This document shows positions 1-8,261 of a stretch of DNA of 23,434 nt, in pieces (position 1 is the stretch's first letter; the number at the start of each line of letters is the position of its first letter). The notes beneath the pieces were generated by a model that was not told the DNA's origin, did no database searches, and saw nothing but the letters and a program-made list of their open reading frames with translations. Made by a program: the position numbers and the translations under genes. Origin of the DNA: a bacterium (lineage in GTDB: Bacteria > Babelota > Babeliae > Babelales > Vermiphilaceae); NCBI GenBank assembly GCA_030672115.1, contig DAOVGZ010000003.1:1-23434 (forward strand), in the 5' to 3' direction.

Positions 1-54
1 TCTTTAACTACTGGAGTTTCTTTAACTACTGGAGTTTCTTTAACTACTGGAGCT
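1..54. repeat. Three 18-bp tandem repeats inside the truncated CDS
   Basis: Units at 1-18, 19-36 and 37-54 are identical except for one base at the end of the third (agtt versus agct). The unit length is a multiple of three and encodes PVVKET-type hexapeptides, so copy-number change keeps the frame. The array may continue beyond position 1. Confidence 0.9.
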
Positions 55-221
55 TGAATCTTTTTATCTTCTTGAGCCTTTTTAACTTCTTTATTTTTTT
101 TTATTTTTTCTAAATTATTAATTAAACTTCTTTTTTTAGCATTCTTCTCAGCAGAAGCAAAAGAATCTACAGCACTAATAGAAAGTATCAAAAAGGAAGC
201 AAATAAAACTTTATAATTCAT
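1..221 (-). CDS. Secreted hexapeptide-repeat protein, 5' part only
   Basis: The ATG is at 219-221, preceded by a purine-rich GATGGG stretch. The frame stays open to the window edge, so only about 73 codons are seen. The product begins with MNYK and a hydrophobic signal segment (about residues 4-22) ending near SFASA, a likely signal peptidase I site. A lysine-rich charged stretch follows, then three copies of the hexapeptide PVVKET or a close variant at the window edge. The mature protein is therefore probably exported and low-complexity, with a Lys/Pro/Val repeat that may span or stick to the envelope. I recognise no family. The repeat number is unknown because the 3' end is missing. The real gene is likely, but its function cannot be called. 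Confidence 0.7.
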   Translation of the reverse strand, partial: MNYKVLFASFLILSISAVDSFASAEKNAKKRSLINNLEKIKKNKEVKKAQEDKKIQAPVVKETPVVKETPVVK

Positions 222-498
222 AAAAAACCCATCAAATTTTGTATCTAATTAAATTATTGTTTTCATATTCATAAAAAATCACTATTTTCTAAATATTATT
301 CCTCCTGTAAAACCACTACGCTGACTCTTGTTGGCATAAAACATAACTTATAAAACAATTATAATTTCACATACAGCAAAGTCAAACCGTAAAACCTCCC
401 ATCAAACTCTACAAATCCTTACCCTGTTGACTTCTTTGGGCCTCATGGCACTCTGAAATTAAGAAGAAATAATATTAAAAAATATAAATGGAGTTTAT

Positions 499-1440
499 AT
501 GAAACGAATATTTCTATCTACAAGCGCTATTGCATTTTTCTTACTTTTCAGTCTTCCGATACTTTTATTAAAACCCCTATTTGGCATTTTTGCGAATAAC
601 TACCTTCAATCAAAAAAAGCACCTATAAAACATGTTATCTTTGACTTAGGCGATGTATTGATTGCAAGTAATAAAGCTAAAGCATTCATGCATATTGGAC
701 CATTGAGTATTTTAAAATACCTTTTAACTCTGCATAATCCTGCAAAAATAATGGATAAAGCTTTTGAAGTCATTCATCAAATAAAGCCTCTAGATAAAGA
801 TAAACGAGCAGCAACAACTTCATACGGCAATGGCATTTTTCCACAACTGTGTACCGATTGGCTTGCTGGCACCATAACATGCCAAGACACTTTAACAACA
901 ATACATACCTTCATAGACAATAATCCCAATCTATTTAACAATAGCGCAGAACGTATGCTCGTAAAAAAAACAGTAACATTTATGTTTACACCAGAAATGC
1001 TCGCAAAAACACAGCATCCAGTAAAAGCAGGTATAGAATTTGTAAAAGAATGCAAAAAGCGTGGCTTGAATGTCTTTATTTTATCTAATTTTGATACAGA
1101 ATCGTTCGAGATCATCAAAAAACAAAACCCCCTGCTCTTTGGTCTATTTAAAGAAGAAAACATCTTTGTATCAGGATATTTTGGCACAGTAAAACCAAGA
1201 AATGATTTTTATGAGATTTTCTTACAAGAATCAGGCATTTCTGCCGAGAACTGTGTCTTTTTTGATGATCAACAAGCAAACATTGATACCGCGCAAAAAC
1301 TTGGAATTCATGCAGTTTTATGCCCCGTAAAAAGCTCTTTAAAATCTAAACCTAATATTGACCATCTAAAAAAACAACTTGATACGCTTATAGCTCAACA
1401 TAATACTTCTGCAATAATTCAAGATACTCAAAAAGCTTAA
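499..1440 (+). CDS. Membrane-anchored HAD-superfamily hydrolase-like protein
   Basis: 313 aa. An N-terminal hydrophobic segment (about residues 8-30) looks like an uncleaved anchor or signal, followed by a HAD fold of the YihX-like type. Motif I is FDLGDVL with D49 as the presumed nucleophile. Motif II is FILSNFD (S196, N197). Motif III is the Lys in TVKPRNDF (K232). Motif IV is FFDDQQ (D256, D257). The second Asp of the usual DxD is Gly51, as in YihX-like DLGxV proteins, with an Asp one place later (D52). Members of this superfamily are mostly phosphatases; the substrate is unknown. The ATG at 499 has GGAG at a good distance. The gene stands alone and ends at a strong hairpin. A paralog lies at about 9.2-10.1 kb. 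Confidence 0.8.
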   Translation: MKRIFLSTSAIAFFLLFSLPILLLKPLFGIFANNYLQSKKAPIKHVIFDLGDVLIASNKAKAFMHIGPLSILKYLLTLHNPAKIMDKAFEVIHQIKPLDKDKRAATTSYGNGIFPQLCTDWLAGTITCQDTLTTIHTFIDNNPNLFNNSAERMLVKKTVTFMFTPEMLAKTQHPVKAGIEFVKECKKRGLNVFILSNFDTESFEIIKKQNPLLFGLFKEENIFVSGYFGTVKPRNDFYEIFLQESGISAENCVFFDDQQANIDTAQKLGIHAVLCPVKSSLKSKPNIDHLKKQLDTLIAQHNTSAIIQDTQKA

Positions 1441-1458
1441 ATTTATATTTTAGAACAT

Positions 1459-1496
1459 AAAAAAGATCCGCGATGTAAAATCGCGGATCTTTTTTT
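1459..1496. terminator. Bidirectional rho-independent terminator
   Basis: A perfect 10-bp GC-rich stem, GATCCGCGAT (1465-1474) with ATCGCGGATC (1480-1489), and a 5-nt loop. It is flanked by an A-run on the left and a T-run on the right, so it can stop transcription from both sides. It sits between the convergent HAD gene and the minus-strand secreted-protein gene. Confidence 0.93.
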
Positions 1497-1518
1497 ATAT
1501 TTTAAAGAAAAGTAACAG

Positions 1519-2376
1519 TTAAATGTCACACTCATTTTTATCATCAGGTAATTCATTATTACATAAAAATTCTGGTTTTATATTTTCACTAAATAAAATT
1601 TTCAATTCATCTTTTTGCTCATTTTGATCAGTAACATTATTTATTCCAAATAACTTCTGCAAAAAACCTGGATTGTTGTTAATTTCTTCTAGCTTTAAAA
1701 ATATTCTTTCATTCTCTTTAAGCATCAATAAAGCAATATTCTTTTGACCACTTAAAAGAGCAAGTAATTTTTCATCATTATTTTCAAATCCATTTTTTAT
1801 TTCTTCTCGTGTCAGACCAAGTTCTTCTTGCAGCTTAATTATTTCAGCATTATTTCCACTAACAATGACATTTATTTTTTCAAGCTCTTCATGAGTAATA
1901 TCCTGACCTTGAATAATTTCATTCAATTTCATTCTATTTCCCAAAATAAGAAAAACAACAACACCCATACATACTGGTGTAGATGCAGCAACAGCCAAAC
2001 CTATTTTACTGACAAAATAGCAACCGCCTGCCACAGTCATAGAATATGCCTTAAATTTATCTGGATTTTCTAAATATTTTTGCCATAATGCCTTTGGCAT
2101 AGAAAGAAAAATTGATTCCTCTGAATCAATATCCAGTCTTTCACGTACTATTTCTCTGGCGCCATTTACTATTTTTCCCCCATAAGATAGGGGCTTTTTA
2201 AATTTTTCTTTAAACTCAGGTAAAACACTGTTTTTAAAATTTAATAAAAATGTTTTATTTTTTAGCAAACTAATTATTTTATTTTTAACTGGTCCCATAC
2301 CATGGGCTTGCGCACTAAGTAAGGCGACACACAGTATTACAGAAAATAATTTTGTTAATTTCATTGTTAGTTTCAT
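1519..2376 (-). CDS. Secreted protein of unknown function with central TM and coiled coil
   Basis: 285 aa from the chosen start. The longer ATG at 2388 is unlikely because GGAGGT (2381-2386) lies inside that extension, just upstream of the ATG at 2374-2376. The product has a signal peptide (about residues 1-24, SAQAHG cleavage region), a basic stretch with a possible amphipathic helix, and one strong hydrophobic segment (about 124-146). A Glu/Asn/Lys-rich part with coiled-coil character follows, with an acidic end. I recognise no family. The order (signal peptide, hydrophobic segment, long helical tail) resembles the protein at 8401-9186, though the sequences are not clearly related. It is probably anchored in or outside the inner membrane. 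It ends at the bidirectional terminator. Confidence 0.75.
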   Translation of the reverse strand: MKLTMKLTKLFSVILCVALLSAQAHGMGPVKNKIISLLKNKTFLLNFKNSVLPEFKEKFKKPLSYGGKIVNGAREIVRERLDIDSEESIFLSMPKALWQKYLENPDKFKAYSMTVAGGCYFVSKIGLAVAASTPVCMGVVVFLILGNRMKLNEIIQGQDITHEELEKINVIVSGNNAEIIKLQEELGLTREEIKNGFENNDEKLLALLSGQKNIALLMLKENERIFLKLEEINNNPGFLQKLFGINNVTDQNEQKDELKILFSENIKPEFLCNNELPDDKNECDI

Positions 2377-2631
2377 AGAAACCTCCATTAAAAATCACTT
2401 ATAACCAGTAATTTTCATATTTTTCTCGCTCTTGTTGAATTTCAACACCTTTATTAAAAAAAGCTTAAAAAACAAACTCTTTATATTAAAATAATACCAT
2501 ATACACGCTCTTTCGCAACAGCCCTTATTCTATTTGTAAATAAAACGACTAAATAGAGCTTTTCAGCCTCAAAACAGCCCAATAACTCTTCCTGGAAGTC
2601 TTTTTAGGAAAAGCTGTGCTGATTTTAACCT
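2377..2631. other. Intergenic region, no gene seen
   Basis: This AT-rich gap lies between two minus-strand genes. It holds a loose inverted repeat, AGCTTTTC (2557-2564) with GAAAAGCT (2608-2615), around a small CTTC/GAAG palindrome near 2588-2598. No T-run follows, so I do not call a terminator. No ORF with a ribosome binding site is visible. Confidence 0.4.
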
Positions 2632-3309
2632 CTAAGCCATTTTTATGCCCAAAGACCTAACAATGACAGGAACAAAAGCCAAACATGCCAAAACAAGCAA
2701 CAACAAGACGTTTAAAAGTGAAAAAAGATCATTCAATGAGCTTAAATGTGCCAATTGCCTACCTGCAACGGCGTAAATCAGGGTTCCTGGTGCAATTCCA
2801 ATAGCTGTTGTCCAAAAAAACGTAAAAAAACTTATTTTTGTTAATCCAGCAAAAATATTGATCAACATTGTTGGCGTAACAGGCAACAACTGTAATACAA
2901 GCAAATAATGCGCTCCATATTGCTCAATAGCATTATTAAAAGCCCTCAATTTTTTGCTATACCGTTTTTGGACATATTCTCCTAAAAAATATCGATATAT
3001 TAAAAAAGAAAGAATAGAACCAACCGTTGCTCCCGTTATTGCATACAATGCACCAGGCAGAGCACCAAAAAAATATCCTGCCGAAACCGTCAAAAGAATC
3101 GTAACAGGAATATTTAATGCCGCAGCAATAACAAAAAAAATAATAAAACTAAAAACCGCAAAATAGTAGCTACCATCAACTAATTGTTCAAAATACAATC
3201 TATTGCTTTGAACCCACGCAAGCGTTAAACCATTTTTTTTAATCATGACATATACCACAATGGCAATTAAAAATAAAATCACCCCTGCAAAACGTTTTGT
3301 GTACTTCAT
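2632..3309 (-). CDS. VTT-domain (TVP38/TMEM64, DedA-like) membrane protein
   Basis: 225 aa, mostly hydrophobic with about five or six membrane segments. A Gly-rich re-entrant region (AGYFFG...GATVGS, about 77-99) and a second one (LLPVTP...FAGLT, about 141-157) are followed by FWTTAIG and PGTLIYAVAGRQL, the layout of the SNARE-associated Golgi/VTT family. Family members are linked to membrane lipid scrambling or transport and envelope homeostasis; the substrate here is unknown. The position before the second re-entrant Pro motif, usually Arg, is Gln140. It is the last gene of the flavoprotein-VTT operon: its ATG overlaps the upstream TGA as ATGA. Confidence 0.85.
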   Translation of the reverse strand: MKYTKRFAGVILFLIAIVVYVMIKKNGLTLAWVQSNRLYFEQLVDGSYYFAVFSFIIFFVIAAALNIPVTILLTVSAGYFFGALPGALYAITGATVGSILSFLIYRYFLGEYVQKRYSKKLRAFNNAIEQYGAHYLLVLQLLPVTPTMLINIFAGLTKISFFTFFWTTAIGIAPGTLIYAVAGRQLAHLSSLNDLFSLLNVLLLLVLACLAFVPVIVRSLGIKMA

Positions 3310-4001
3310 GCAACCCTTTTTTTATGACGAATAAATCGTACAACAAGAGGAATAATAGAAAGAACAAATAAAAGCGTTATTGCCACAATAACATTAAAAG
3401 AGAGTACATCTTGCACCGATCGAAGTGTTGAAAGTTGTCGACCAGCAAAAGCATATACTAAAGAACCAGGAATCATTCCAAGTGATGTTGTCCAAATAAA
3501 CGTTTTTAATGAAACATCAGCAAGGCCAGCAAGTACCGTTGCTACAAATGGTGGAAAAACAATAATAAGGCGAATAGAAAGAAGATACATATACCCATAA
3601 GACTCAAACTCTTTTACAAAGTTTTTTAGTCGTTTGCCATAAGATTCTTTTATGTCTCCTTTAATTGAAAAAAATCGAACCAGTAAAAAAAGAATTACAG
3701 AACCAATAGTTGCACCAATATTTGCAAACAATGCCCCTTTGATAGATCCAAACAAAAATCCTCCAGCAATCGTCATGACACCTGCAACAGGAAGTGACAA
3801 TGCCATAATAACTGAATATAAAATCAAATATAAAAAAACAGAAATAATATAATTGTGCTTAACAAATGACAATAATATTTCCGCCTTTTTGCCCAAAGCT
3901 TCAAGTGAAAAATAATTTTCAATATTTAACTGAGAAAACGCAATCATAATTCCAACAAAAAAAAGAACTATGACCAAACGTTTTAAACCTTTTTTTTTCA
4001 T
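3306..4001 (-). CDS. VTT-domain (TVP38/TMEM64) membrane protein
   Basis: 231 aa. It has a TM anchor at about 9-22, the first Gly-rich loop (AGGFLFGSIKG, about 79-89), then GATIGS, and the second loop around SIRLIIVFPPF with R144 retained. The family-typical IWTTSLG and PGSLVYAFAGRQL follow. Of the four VTT paralogs in this window it keeps the usual Arg and is the best match to canonical TVP38. AAAGGA lies 4 nt before the ATG, right after the stop of the flavoprotein gene, so the three genes 5455-2632 form one operon. The likely role is in lipid or ion handling in the inner membrane, possibly working with the flavoprotein. Confidence 0.87.
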   Translation of the reverse strand: MKKKGLKRLVIVLFFVGIMIAFSQLNIENYFSLEALGKKAEILLSFVKHNYIISVFLYLILYSVIMALSLPVAGVMTIAGGFLFGSIKGALFANIGATIGSVILFLLVRFFSIKGDIKESYGKRLKNFVKEFESYGYMYLLSIRLIIVFPPFVATVLAGLADVSLKTFIWTTSLGMIPGSLVYAFAGRQLSTLRSVQDVLSFNVIVAITLLFVLSIIPLVVRFIRHKKRVA

Positions 4002-4009
4002 AATGTCCT

Positions 4010-5455
4010 TTATCTAAAAAGCTTTTTATACAGTTTTACAAAAAAATTATTTTGCAAAGCTTCAAGTCGTGCCATTTTGGCAGCTTTCCATACAATATCT
4101 GAATAAGATGGATATGCATGCATCATTGCGCCAATTTTTGAAAGTTTTATGCCAAGATATTTTATTACGTGCAGTTCATGCAATAACTCTCCAGCGCGTT
4201 GTCCCAAAATATGAATTCCTAGCAAGCGACCTTTTTTATCACAAATAAGTTTGGCAAGTCCATGTGTTGTTTCATCAATAACACCACGATCAACATCACC
4301 ATATTTTACTTTATAAACTTTTAAACCTGATCCATATTTTTCTCTTGCATCTTTTTCTGTTAATCCTGCTGATGCTAACTCTGGAGCCGTAAATGTTATC
4401 CATAAAACATGTGTATAATCTATTTTTTGTTTAAAGATTGGAATAAAAGCATTACGCGTTGCGACAATAGCCTGATGCCATGCAACATGACTAAATTGAT
4501 ATGAACCAATAACATCACCACAAGCATAAATATTTGAAGCCGAAGTACGCAGTTTTTTATTAACCTTTATCGCATTTTTTTCTATTTTTACACCCGCTTT
4601 TTGCAAATCAAGATCATCAATATTTGGTTTTCGTCCCGTTGCTACCAATAATCTTTGTGCATGCACTGCAAATGTCATATTAATTTCATCAACCGAAACT
4701 GGCTCACATGTAACTTTTACACCGCTAGCAGCCTGCTTTTCAACTTTTAATGCTCGTGTACTTGTTTTAATGGTAATACCATCTTGTTGTAATTTTTTTT
4801 GTAAAAGAAGTGCAACTTCTTCATCTTCTTTTGGCAAAATTCGTTCATTCATTTCTAAAATCGTCACCTGAACTCCACAACGATGTAATGCACTTGCCAT
4901 TTCAACACCGATTGGCCCACCACCTAAAATCACAATTGATTCTGGCAATATATGTAATTCAAAAAGTGTTTTGTTCGTTAAAAAATCAACATTTTTAATT
5001 CCTTCTATCGGTGGAATAAATGAAGAAGAACCTGTTGCTATAATAATTTTTTTTGCGGAAACTTTTTTACCATTAACCATAAAATGGTGTTTGTCTGTAA
5101 ATTTCGGGTCACCAAAAATTATTTCTACTCCATGTTTTTGCAAAACATCAGGAGTATGAGTTTGATAAACCTGTGTAACTTTGTCCCGAACAAAATTCAT
5201 AACAAAAGAAGTATCAACTTTTTGCTCATTCTCTTTATAAAAATTAAGTTCTTGTGCCTTTTTATTGTTATAAATAATATCAGCAGCTTTAATGAGAGCT
5301 TTACTTGGCACACACCCACTCCATGTACATTCACCACCTAATTTTTCTTTTTCTATTATCGCAACTTTTTTGCCCAGGCCTATAGCCATTTTTGCTGCAG
5401 TTAGTCCTGCAGAACCTCCACCTAAAACAATAAGATCGTATGTATAGCTTGCCAT
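4010..5455 (-). CDS. FAD/NAD(P) disulfide oxidoreductase, mercuric-reductase-like
   Basis: 481 aa. I chose the ATG at 5453-5455 because GGGAG lies upstream of it, while the ATG at 5485 has none. An FAD-binding GGGSAG (residues 12-17) is followed by the redox pair in GGECTWSGCVPSK (C43, C48). A second Rossmann motif GGGPIG binds NAD(P)H, and there is an ACGDV FAD motif. The C-terminal dimerisation domain has HAYPSYSD where lipoamide dehydrogenases have HxHPTxxE: the catalytic His is Tyr and the Glu is Asp. There is no MerA-type C-terminal Cys pair and no N-terminal metal-binding domain. It is thus neither a clear lipoamide dehydrogenase nor a true MerA. From memory, VTT domains occur fused to such flavoproteins in other bacteria, which fits the operon with two VTT genes. 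Confidence 0.88.
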   Translation of the reverse strand: MASYTYDLIVLGGGSAGLTAAKMAIGLGKKVAIIEKEKLGGECTWSGCVPSKALIKAADIIYNNKKAQELNFYKENEQKVDTSFVMNFVRDKVTQVYQTHTPDVLQKHGVEIIFGDPKFTDKHHFMVNGKKVSAKKIIIATGSSSFIPPIEGIKNVDFLTNKTLFELHILPESIVILGGGPIGVEMASALHRCGVQVTILEMNERILPKEDEEVALLLQKKLQQDGITIKTSTRALKVEKQAASGVKVTCEPVSVDEINMTFAVHAQRLLVATGRKPNIDDLDLQKAGVKIEKNAIKVNKKLRTSASNIYACGDVIGSYQFSHVAWHQAIVATRNAFIPIFKQKIDYTHVLWITFTAPELASAGLTEKDAREKYGSGLKVYKVKYGDVDRGVIDETTHGLAKLICDKKGRLLGIHILGQRAGELLHELHVIKYLGIKLSKIGAMMHAYPSYSDIVWKAAKMARLEALQNNFFVKLYKKLFR

Positions 5456-5570
5456 TATATTTGTGCTCCCTTTTTTTATTTTCATAACAGACTAAAAAAT
5501 ATTAATATTCTAAAGATAAAAAAATTGTATAACTAATTCCTAATTACTTTAAACAAAAAAAAGGAAAACA

Positions 5571-6164
5571 ATGATAGAAAACCATGTTCGTCCAAAAGCT
5601 CAACCGTTTTTTAATAAAATTGGAGCACTTTTAATTCCTTACAATATTACTCCTAACATGATTACACTTGCAGCATTTATTTCAGGAATCTTTGCCGGTG
5701 TTATGGTTGCATCTGACAATATGAAAATTGCAATTCTATTTCTGTCTTTGTCAGGTTTTTTTGATATTTTAGACGGAACAGTAGCACGCCTTGGCAATCG
5801 AACTCAAAAAATTGGTGCGTATGTTGACCTTATTTCTGATCGCCTTGTTGAATGTTTTATTATTCTTGGGTTTGCATTTAGTTATCCCCAACACTCGCTT
5901 GCATATATTATTTTTTTAATTGCAGTACTTATGCATTTTTCTACCTTTGCCGTTGCAGGCGCATTGTTTCCAAATGCAGGAAAAAAAAGCATGCATTACG
6001 ATAAAAGTATTGTTGAACGAACAGAGGCATTCTTCTTTTTCTTTTTTATGATGCTTTTTCCTATGTATATCTTTGAAGCTCTTACAATTTTAAACACCCT
6101 TATTATTGCAGCTGCTGTTACACGTTTTGCTCGCGTATGGAACTATGCAAAACTTTATACTTAA
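5571..6164 (+). CDS. CDP-alcohol phosphatidyltransferase family protein
   Basis: 197 aa integral membrane enzyme. It carries the complete family signature: D65-xx-D68-G69-xx-A72-R73, then G82-xxx-D86-xxx-D90. Those Asp residues bind the metal and the CDP-alcohol. There are about five to six hydrophobic segments, as in the family (about 200 aa). The reaction joins a CDP-activated lipid or alcohol to a polar acceptor to make phospholipid head groups. The length and signature do not separate PgsA, PssA or inositol-phosphate synthases, so I leave the symbol empty. AAAGGAAAACA precedes the ATG. It diverges from the flavoprotein-VTT operon, which hints at a shared membrane-lipid theme. Confidence 0.87.
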   Translation: MIENHVRPKAQPFFNKIGALLIPYNITPNMITLAAFISGIFAGVMVASDNMKIAILFLSLSGFFDILDGTVARLGNRTQKIGAYVDLISDRLVECFIILGFAFSYPQHSLAYIIFLIAVLMHFSTFAVAGALFPNAGKKSMHYDKSIVERTEAFFFFFFMMLFPMYIFEALTILNTLIIAAAVTRFARVWNYAKLYT

Positions 6165-6303
6165 TTTCTTCTATGGAACTTGTTACGATATTATTATTAC
6201 AATTTTATTAATGATTTTGATTATAAAATGAAACAAAACGAAAAAAACCGATTTAATCAATACAAAAAATATATTTAATTAAAAATAAAATTGAAAACAT
6301 ATT

Positions 6304-6753
6304 ATGGAAAAATTAATATTAAAAAGAGAAAAACTACTTTCTACTCTTGATAGAATAGAAGAATCTCTTTTAAACATAAAAAACATAGAAATAATAACTA
6401 AAAGCCAAGACTACTTTGACAAAGAAAATCTTTATCGAACATTTCGAGACTCTTTAATTCAACGATTCGAATTTTCTTCAGATCTTTTTTGGAAATACCT
6501 CAAACTTTTTTTAGCTGATGAATTAAATCAAAATATTGAATTCAATGCCCCAAAAGGAGTCATTCGACAAGCTTGCAAAGCAAAAATGCTAACAGAAGAA
6601 GATACTAGTCAGATTCTTGATATGATTAAAGACAGAAATATGTCCTCACATATTTATAAAGAAGAAATAGCAGATCAAATTGCTTTAGAAATTGCTAAAT
6701 ATCATGCAATCATGAAAAAATACACCCAAAAGCTTGTACCTACTGACATCTAA
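6304..6753 (+). CDS. HEPN-domain protein, HepT / NTase substrate-binding family
   Basis: 149 aa, all-helical. It shows the RFEFSSDLFWKYLK helix typical of the nucleotidyltransferase substrate-binding (HI0074-like) family and the HEPN motif RX4HXY as RNMSSHIY (R111, H116, Y118). In MntA-HepT systems HepT is an RNase toxin, and the nucleotidyltransferase partner blocks it by adding AMP to that Tyr. No partner lies next to this copy: only 139 nt separate it from the upstream gene and nothing like GSX10DXD is seen. It is a clear paralog of the interrupted gene at 20635-21044. No good ribosome binding site precedes the ATG. It may be a solitary toxin remnant, a protein served by a distant partner, or co-opted. 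Confidence 0.8.
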   Translation: MEKLILKREKLLSTLDRIEESLLNIKNIEIITKSQDYFDKENLYRTFRDSLIQRFEFSSDLFWKYLKLFLADELNQNIEFNAPKGVIRQACKAKMLTEEDTSQILDMIKDRNMSSHIYKEEIADQIALEIAKYHAIMKKYTQKLVPTDI

Positions 6754-6771
6754 ACTTTCTTAACAATCAGA

Positions 6772-7461
6772 CTATGCACTTCTTGCTTTTTTTGACCAAC
6801 GAATAAAAATTGGCAACAGTGAAATAATAAACAAAACAAATAATGCGATAAAAAATTGAGCTGAAAACACTTCCGTTATACTTTCTATTGTCATCAATTT
6901 TTTTCCTGCCAAAGCAAATAAAAATGTTCCAGGGATAAGGCCGATAGATGTTGTCCATATATGTGTCCATAAAGAGATATTTGCAAGTCCACCCAAAATA
7001 TTAGAAACAAACAACGGAATTACCATAAAAAAATGAACACCTAACAAATAATTGTATCCATATTTTTTAAACTCTTTATTGAACGATTTAAGCTGTATTT
7101 TATAACGATCATGTAATACTGTCCCAAAAAAATTCCGAATTAACAAAAATGAAACTGTCGAACCAATAGTAGCTCCTAGATTGGCTAAAATCGCTCCCCG
7201 AAATGTTCCAAAGAAAAAACCACCAACTAATGTCATAACCATGGTAACAGGTAATGAAACAGCCGTAGTTGCTATAAAAGCACCAAGATAACCGACAACA
7301 AAAGTCCAATAATTTTTATCAATAATTGCTTGAAGCCATTTTCTATTATCTTTTATGCTTTTGAGCGTAATATAACTCCCAATACCGGAGTACCGAATAA
7401 TTAAAATTAAAAAAATTAAAATAGCACCAATTATTATTCTTTTTTTATAAGCTCTTTTCAC
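6772..7461 (-). CDS. VTT-domain (TVP38/TMEM64) membrane protein
   Basis: 229 aa. The start is a GTG in a GTGA overlap with the upstream stop, with GAGGAAGT four bases before it. It has an N-terminal TM (about 9-23), a first loop VGGFFFGTFRG...GATIGS (about 79-101), a second loop with VIPLFVSNILGGL, then IWTTSIG and PGTFLFALAGKKL. The usual Arg before the second loop is His143. Family roles are as for the other VTT copies; its own function is unknown. It is the second gene of a two-gene VTT operon, mirroring the pair at 2632-4001, which suggests duplication of a VTT-VTT cassette. Confidence 0.85.
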   Translation of the reverse strand: MKRAYKKRIIIGAILIFLILIIRYSGIGSYITLKSIKDNRKWLQAIIDKNYWTFVVGYLGAFIATTAVSLPVTMVMTLVGGFFFGTFRGAILANLGATIGSTVSFLLIRNFFGTVLHDRYKIQLKSFNKEFKKYGYNYLLGVHFFMVIPLFVSNILGGLANISLWTHIWTTSIGLIPGTFLFALAGKKLMTIESITEVFSAQFFIALFVLFIISLLPIFIRWSKKARSA

Positions 7462-8147
7462 AAATACTTCCTCCCCATAATTCTCTTGATAATCAATGGA
7501 ATTATCATTACTGCAATAAGCAGTGCAAATATCATCAAAATGTTAGTAGAAAAAATATCATTCATAGATTTAATAGAAGCGAACTTGTTGCCTGCCAACG
7601 TATAAATAAACGCGATAGGCAAAAATCCAACAGCAGTTGTCCATACAACAGTTCTGACGCGCAATCCTGAAAGTGCAGCAAGAATATTAATGATTGCATA
7701 CGGCACAACGGTAGAAAAATGCAAAATTAAAACATAAAAAATACCATACTCTTTAGTATTACGTTTAAATGTTTCTAAATGCTTTCCGTATTTACTATGC
7801 ACAACTTCATTTATATTTTTTCGTAACAATAAAAATGCGAGCGTTGCACCAACAGTTGCACTTGCTAAAGAAACAAAAAAGCCGGGAATCATTCCAAATA
7901 AAAATCCACTCAATAAGGTCAAAGGACCTGTTACAGGAAGTGAAAATGTAATAACTGAAATAAAAAGAATGGAGTATAAAAAAAGAGATAGAGCATAATA
8001 CTTTTGAACAAACTGCAACAAATCAAAACTATGCTTTTGCAACAATGCTAAACTAAAAAAACGAGCTCCATCAAAAAAATAAAAAAGAATAATTACAACC
8101 AAAAAGAAAACAAGGGCCGCTGCCCCAATGATATGACCTTTTCTCAC
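7458..8147 (-). CDS. VTT-domain (TVP38/TMEM64) membrane protein
   Basis: 229 aa with a GTG start and a GGGG-type ribosome binding site just upstream. It has an N-terminal TM (about 7-25), a first loop LLSGFLFGMIPGF, then ATVGATLAFLLLR, and a second loop STVVPYAIINILAAL with His143 in place of the usual Arg. VWTTAVGFLP and YTLAGNKF follow. It is the most divergent of the four VTT proteins, with Ser-Ala in place of the conserved Gly-Ala before TVG and Pro-Ile in place of Pro-Gly. It is the first gene of the second VTT pair. It may act as a heterodimer partner of the next protein; that is inference. Confidence 0.83.
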   Translation of the reverse strand: MRKGHIIGAAALVFFLVVIILFYFFDGARFFSLALLQKHSFDLLQFVQKYYALSLFLYSILFISVITFSLPVTGPLTLLSGFLFGMIPGFFVSLASATVGATLAFLLLRKNINEVVHSKYGKHLETFKRNTKEYGIFYVLILHFSTVVPYAIINILAALSGLRVRTVVWTTAVGFLPIAFIYTLAGNKFASIKSMNDIFSTNILMIFALLIAVMIIPLIIKRIMGRKYL

Positions 8148-8227
8148 AACTACCCCTAGCCCTTTTGACGTCGCATGTTCTTTTGTCCCTTGTTCTATGC
8201 TACGCCATCATCACAACAATAAGCAAT

Positions 8228-8261
8228 AAAAAATCCGCGCCCCCTTTTTAGAACCGCGGAT
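8228..8261 (-). terminator. Rho-independent terminator-like hairpin 1
   Basis: A 7-bp stem ATCCGCG (8233-8239) with CGCGGAT (8255-8261) and a 15-nt loop. On the minus strand a T-run follows the stem (A-run at 8228-8233 on plus). It lies between the secreted-protein gene and the second VTT pair and shares its loop pattern with the next hairpin. Confidence 0.75.

Noticed and set aside
1..54. Tandem 18-bp units as a CRISPR array
   Set aside because: There are no spacers and the units are codon-periodic inside a reading frame.
777..1187. 136-codon minus-strand ORF inside the first HAD gene
   Set aside because: It is antisense to a gene with clear HAD motifs, and the product has no signal or recognisable motif.
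2557..2615. Inverted repeat after the VTT gene as a terminator
   Set aside because: The arms are about 43 nt apart and no T-run follows the stem on the minus strand.
4010..5455. Mercury resistance (true MerA)
   Set aside because: It lacks the N-terminal metal-binding domain and the C-terminal Cys pair, and no mer genes are nearby.
6228..6278. 16-codon ORF before the orphan HEPN gene
   Set aside because: It has no ribosome binding site, is low-complexity and does not resemble a nucleotidyltransferase remnant.
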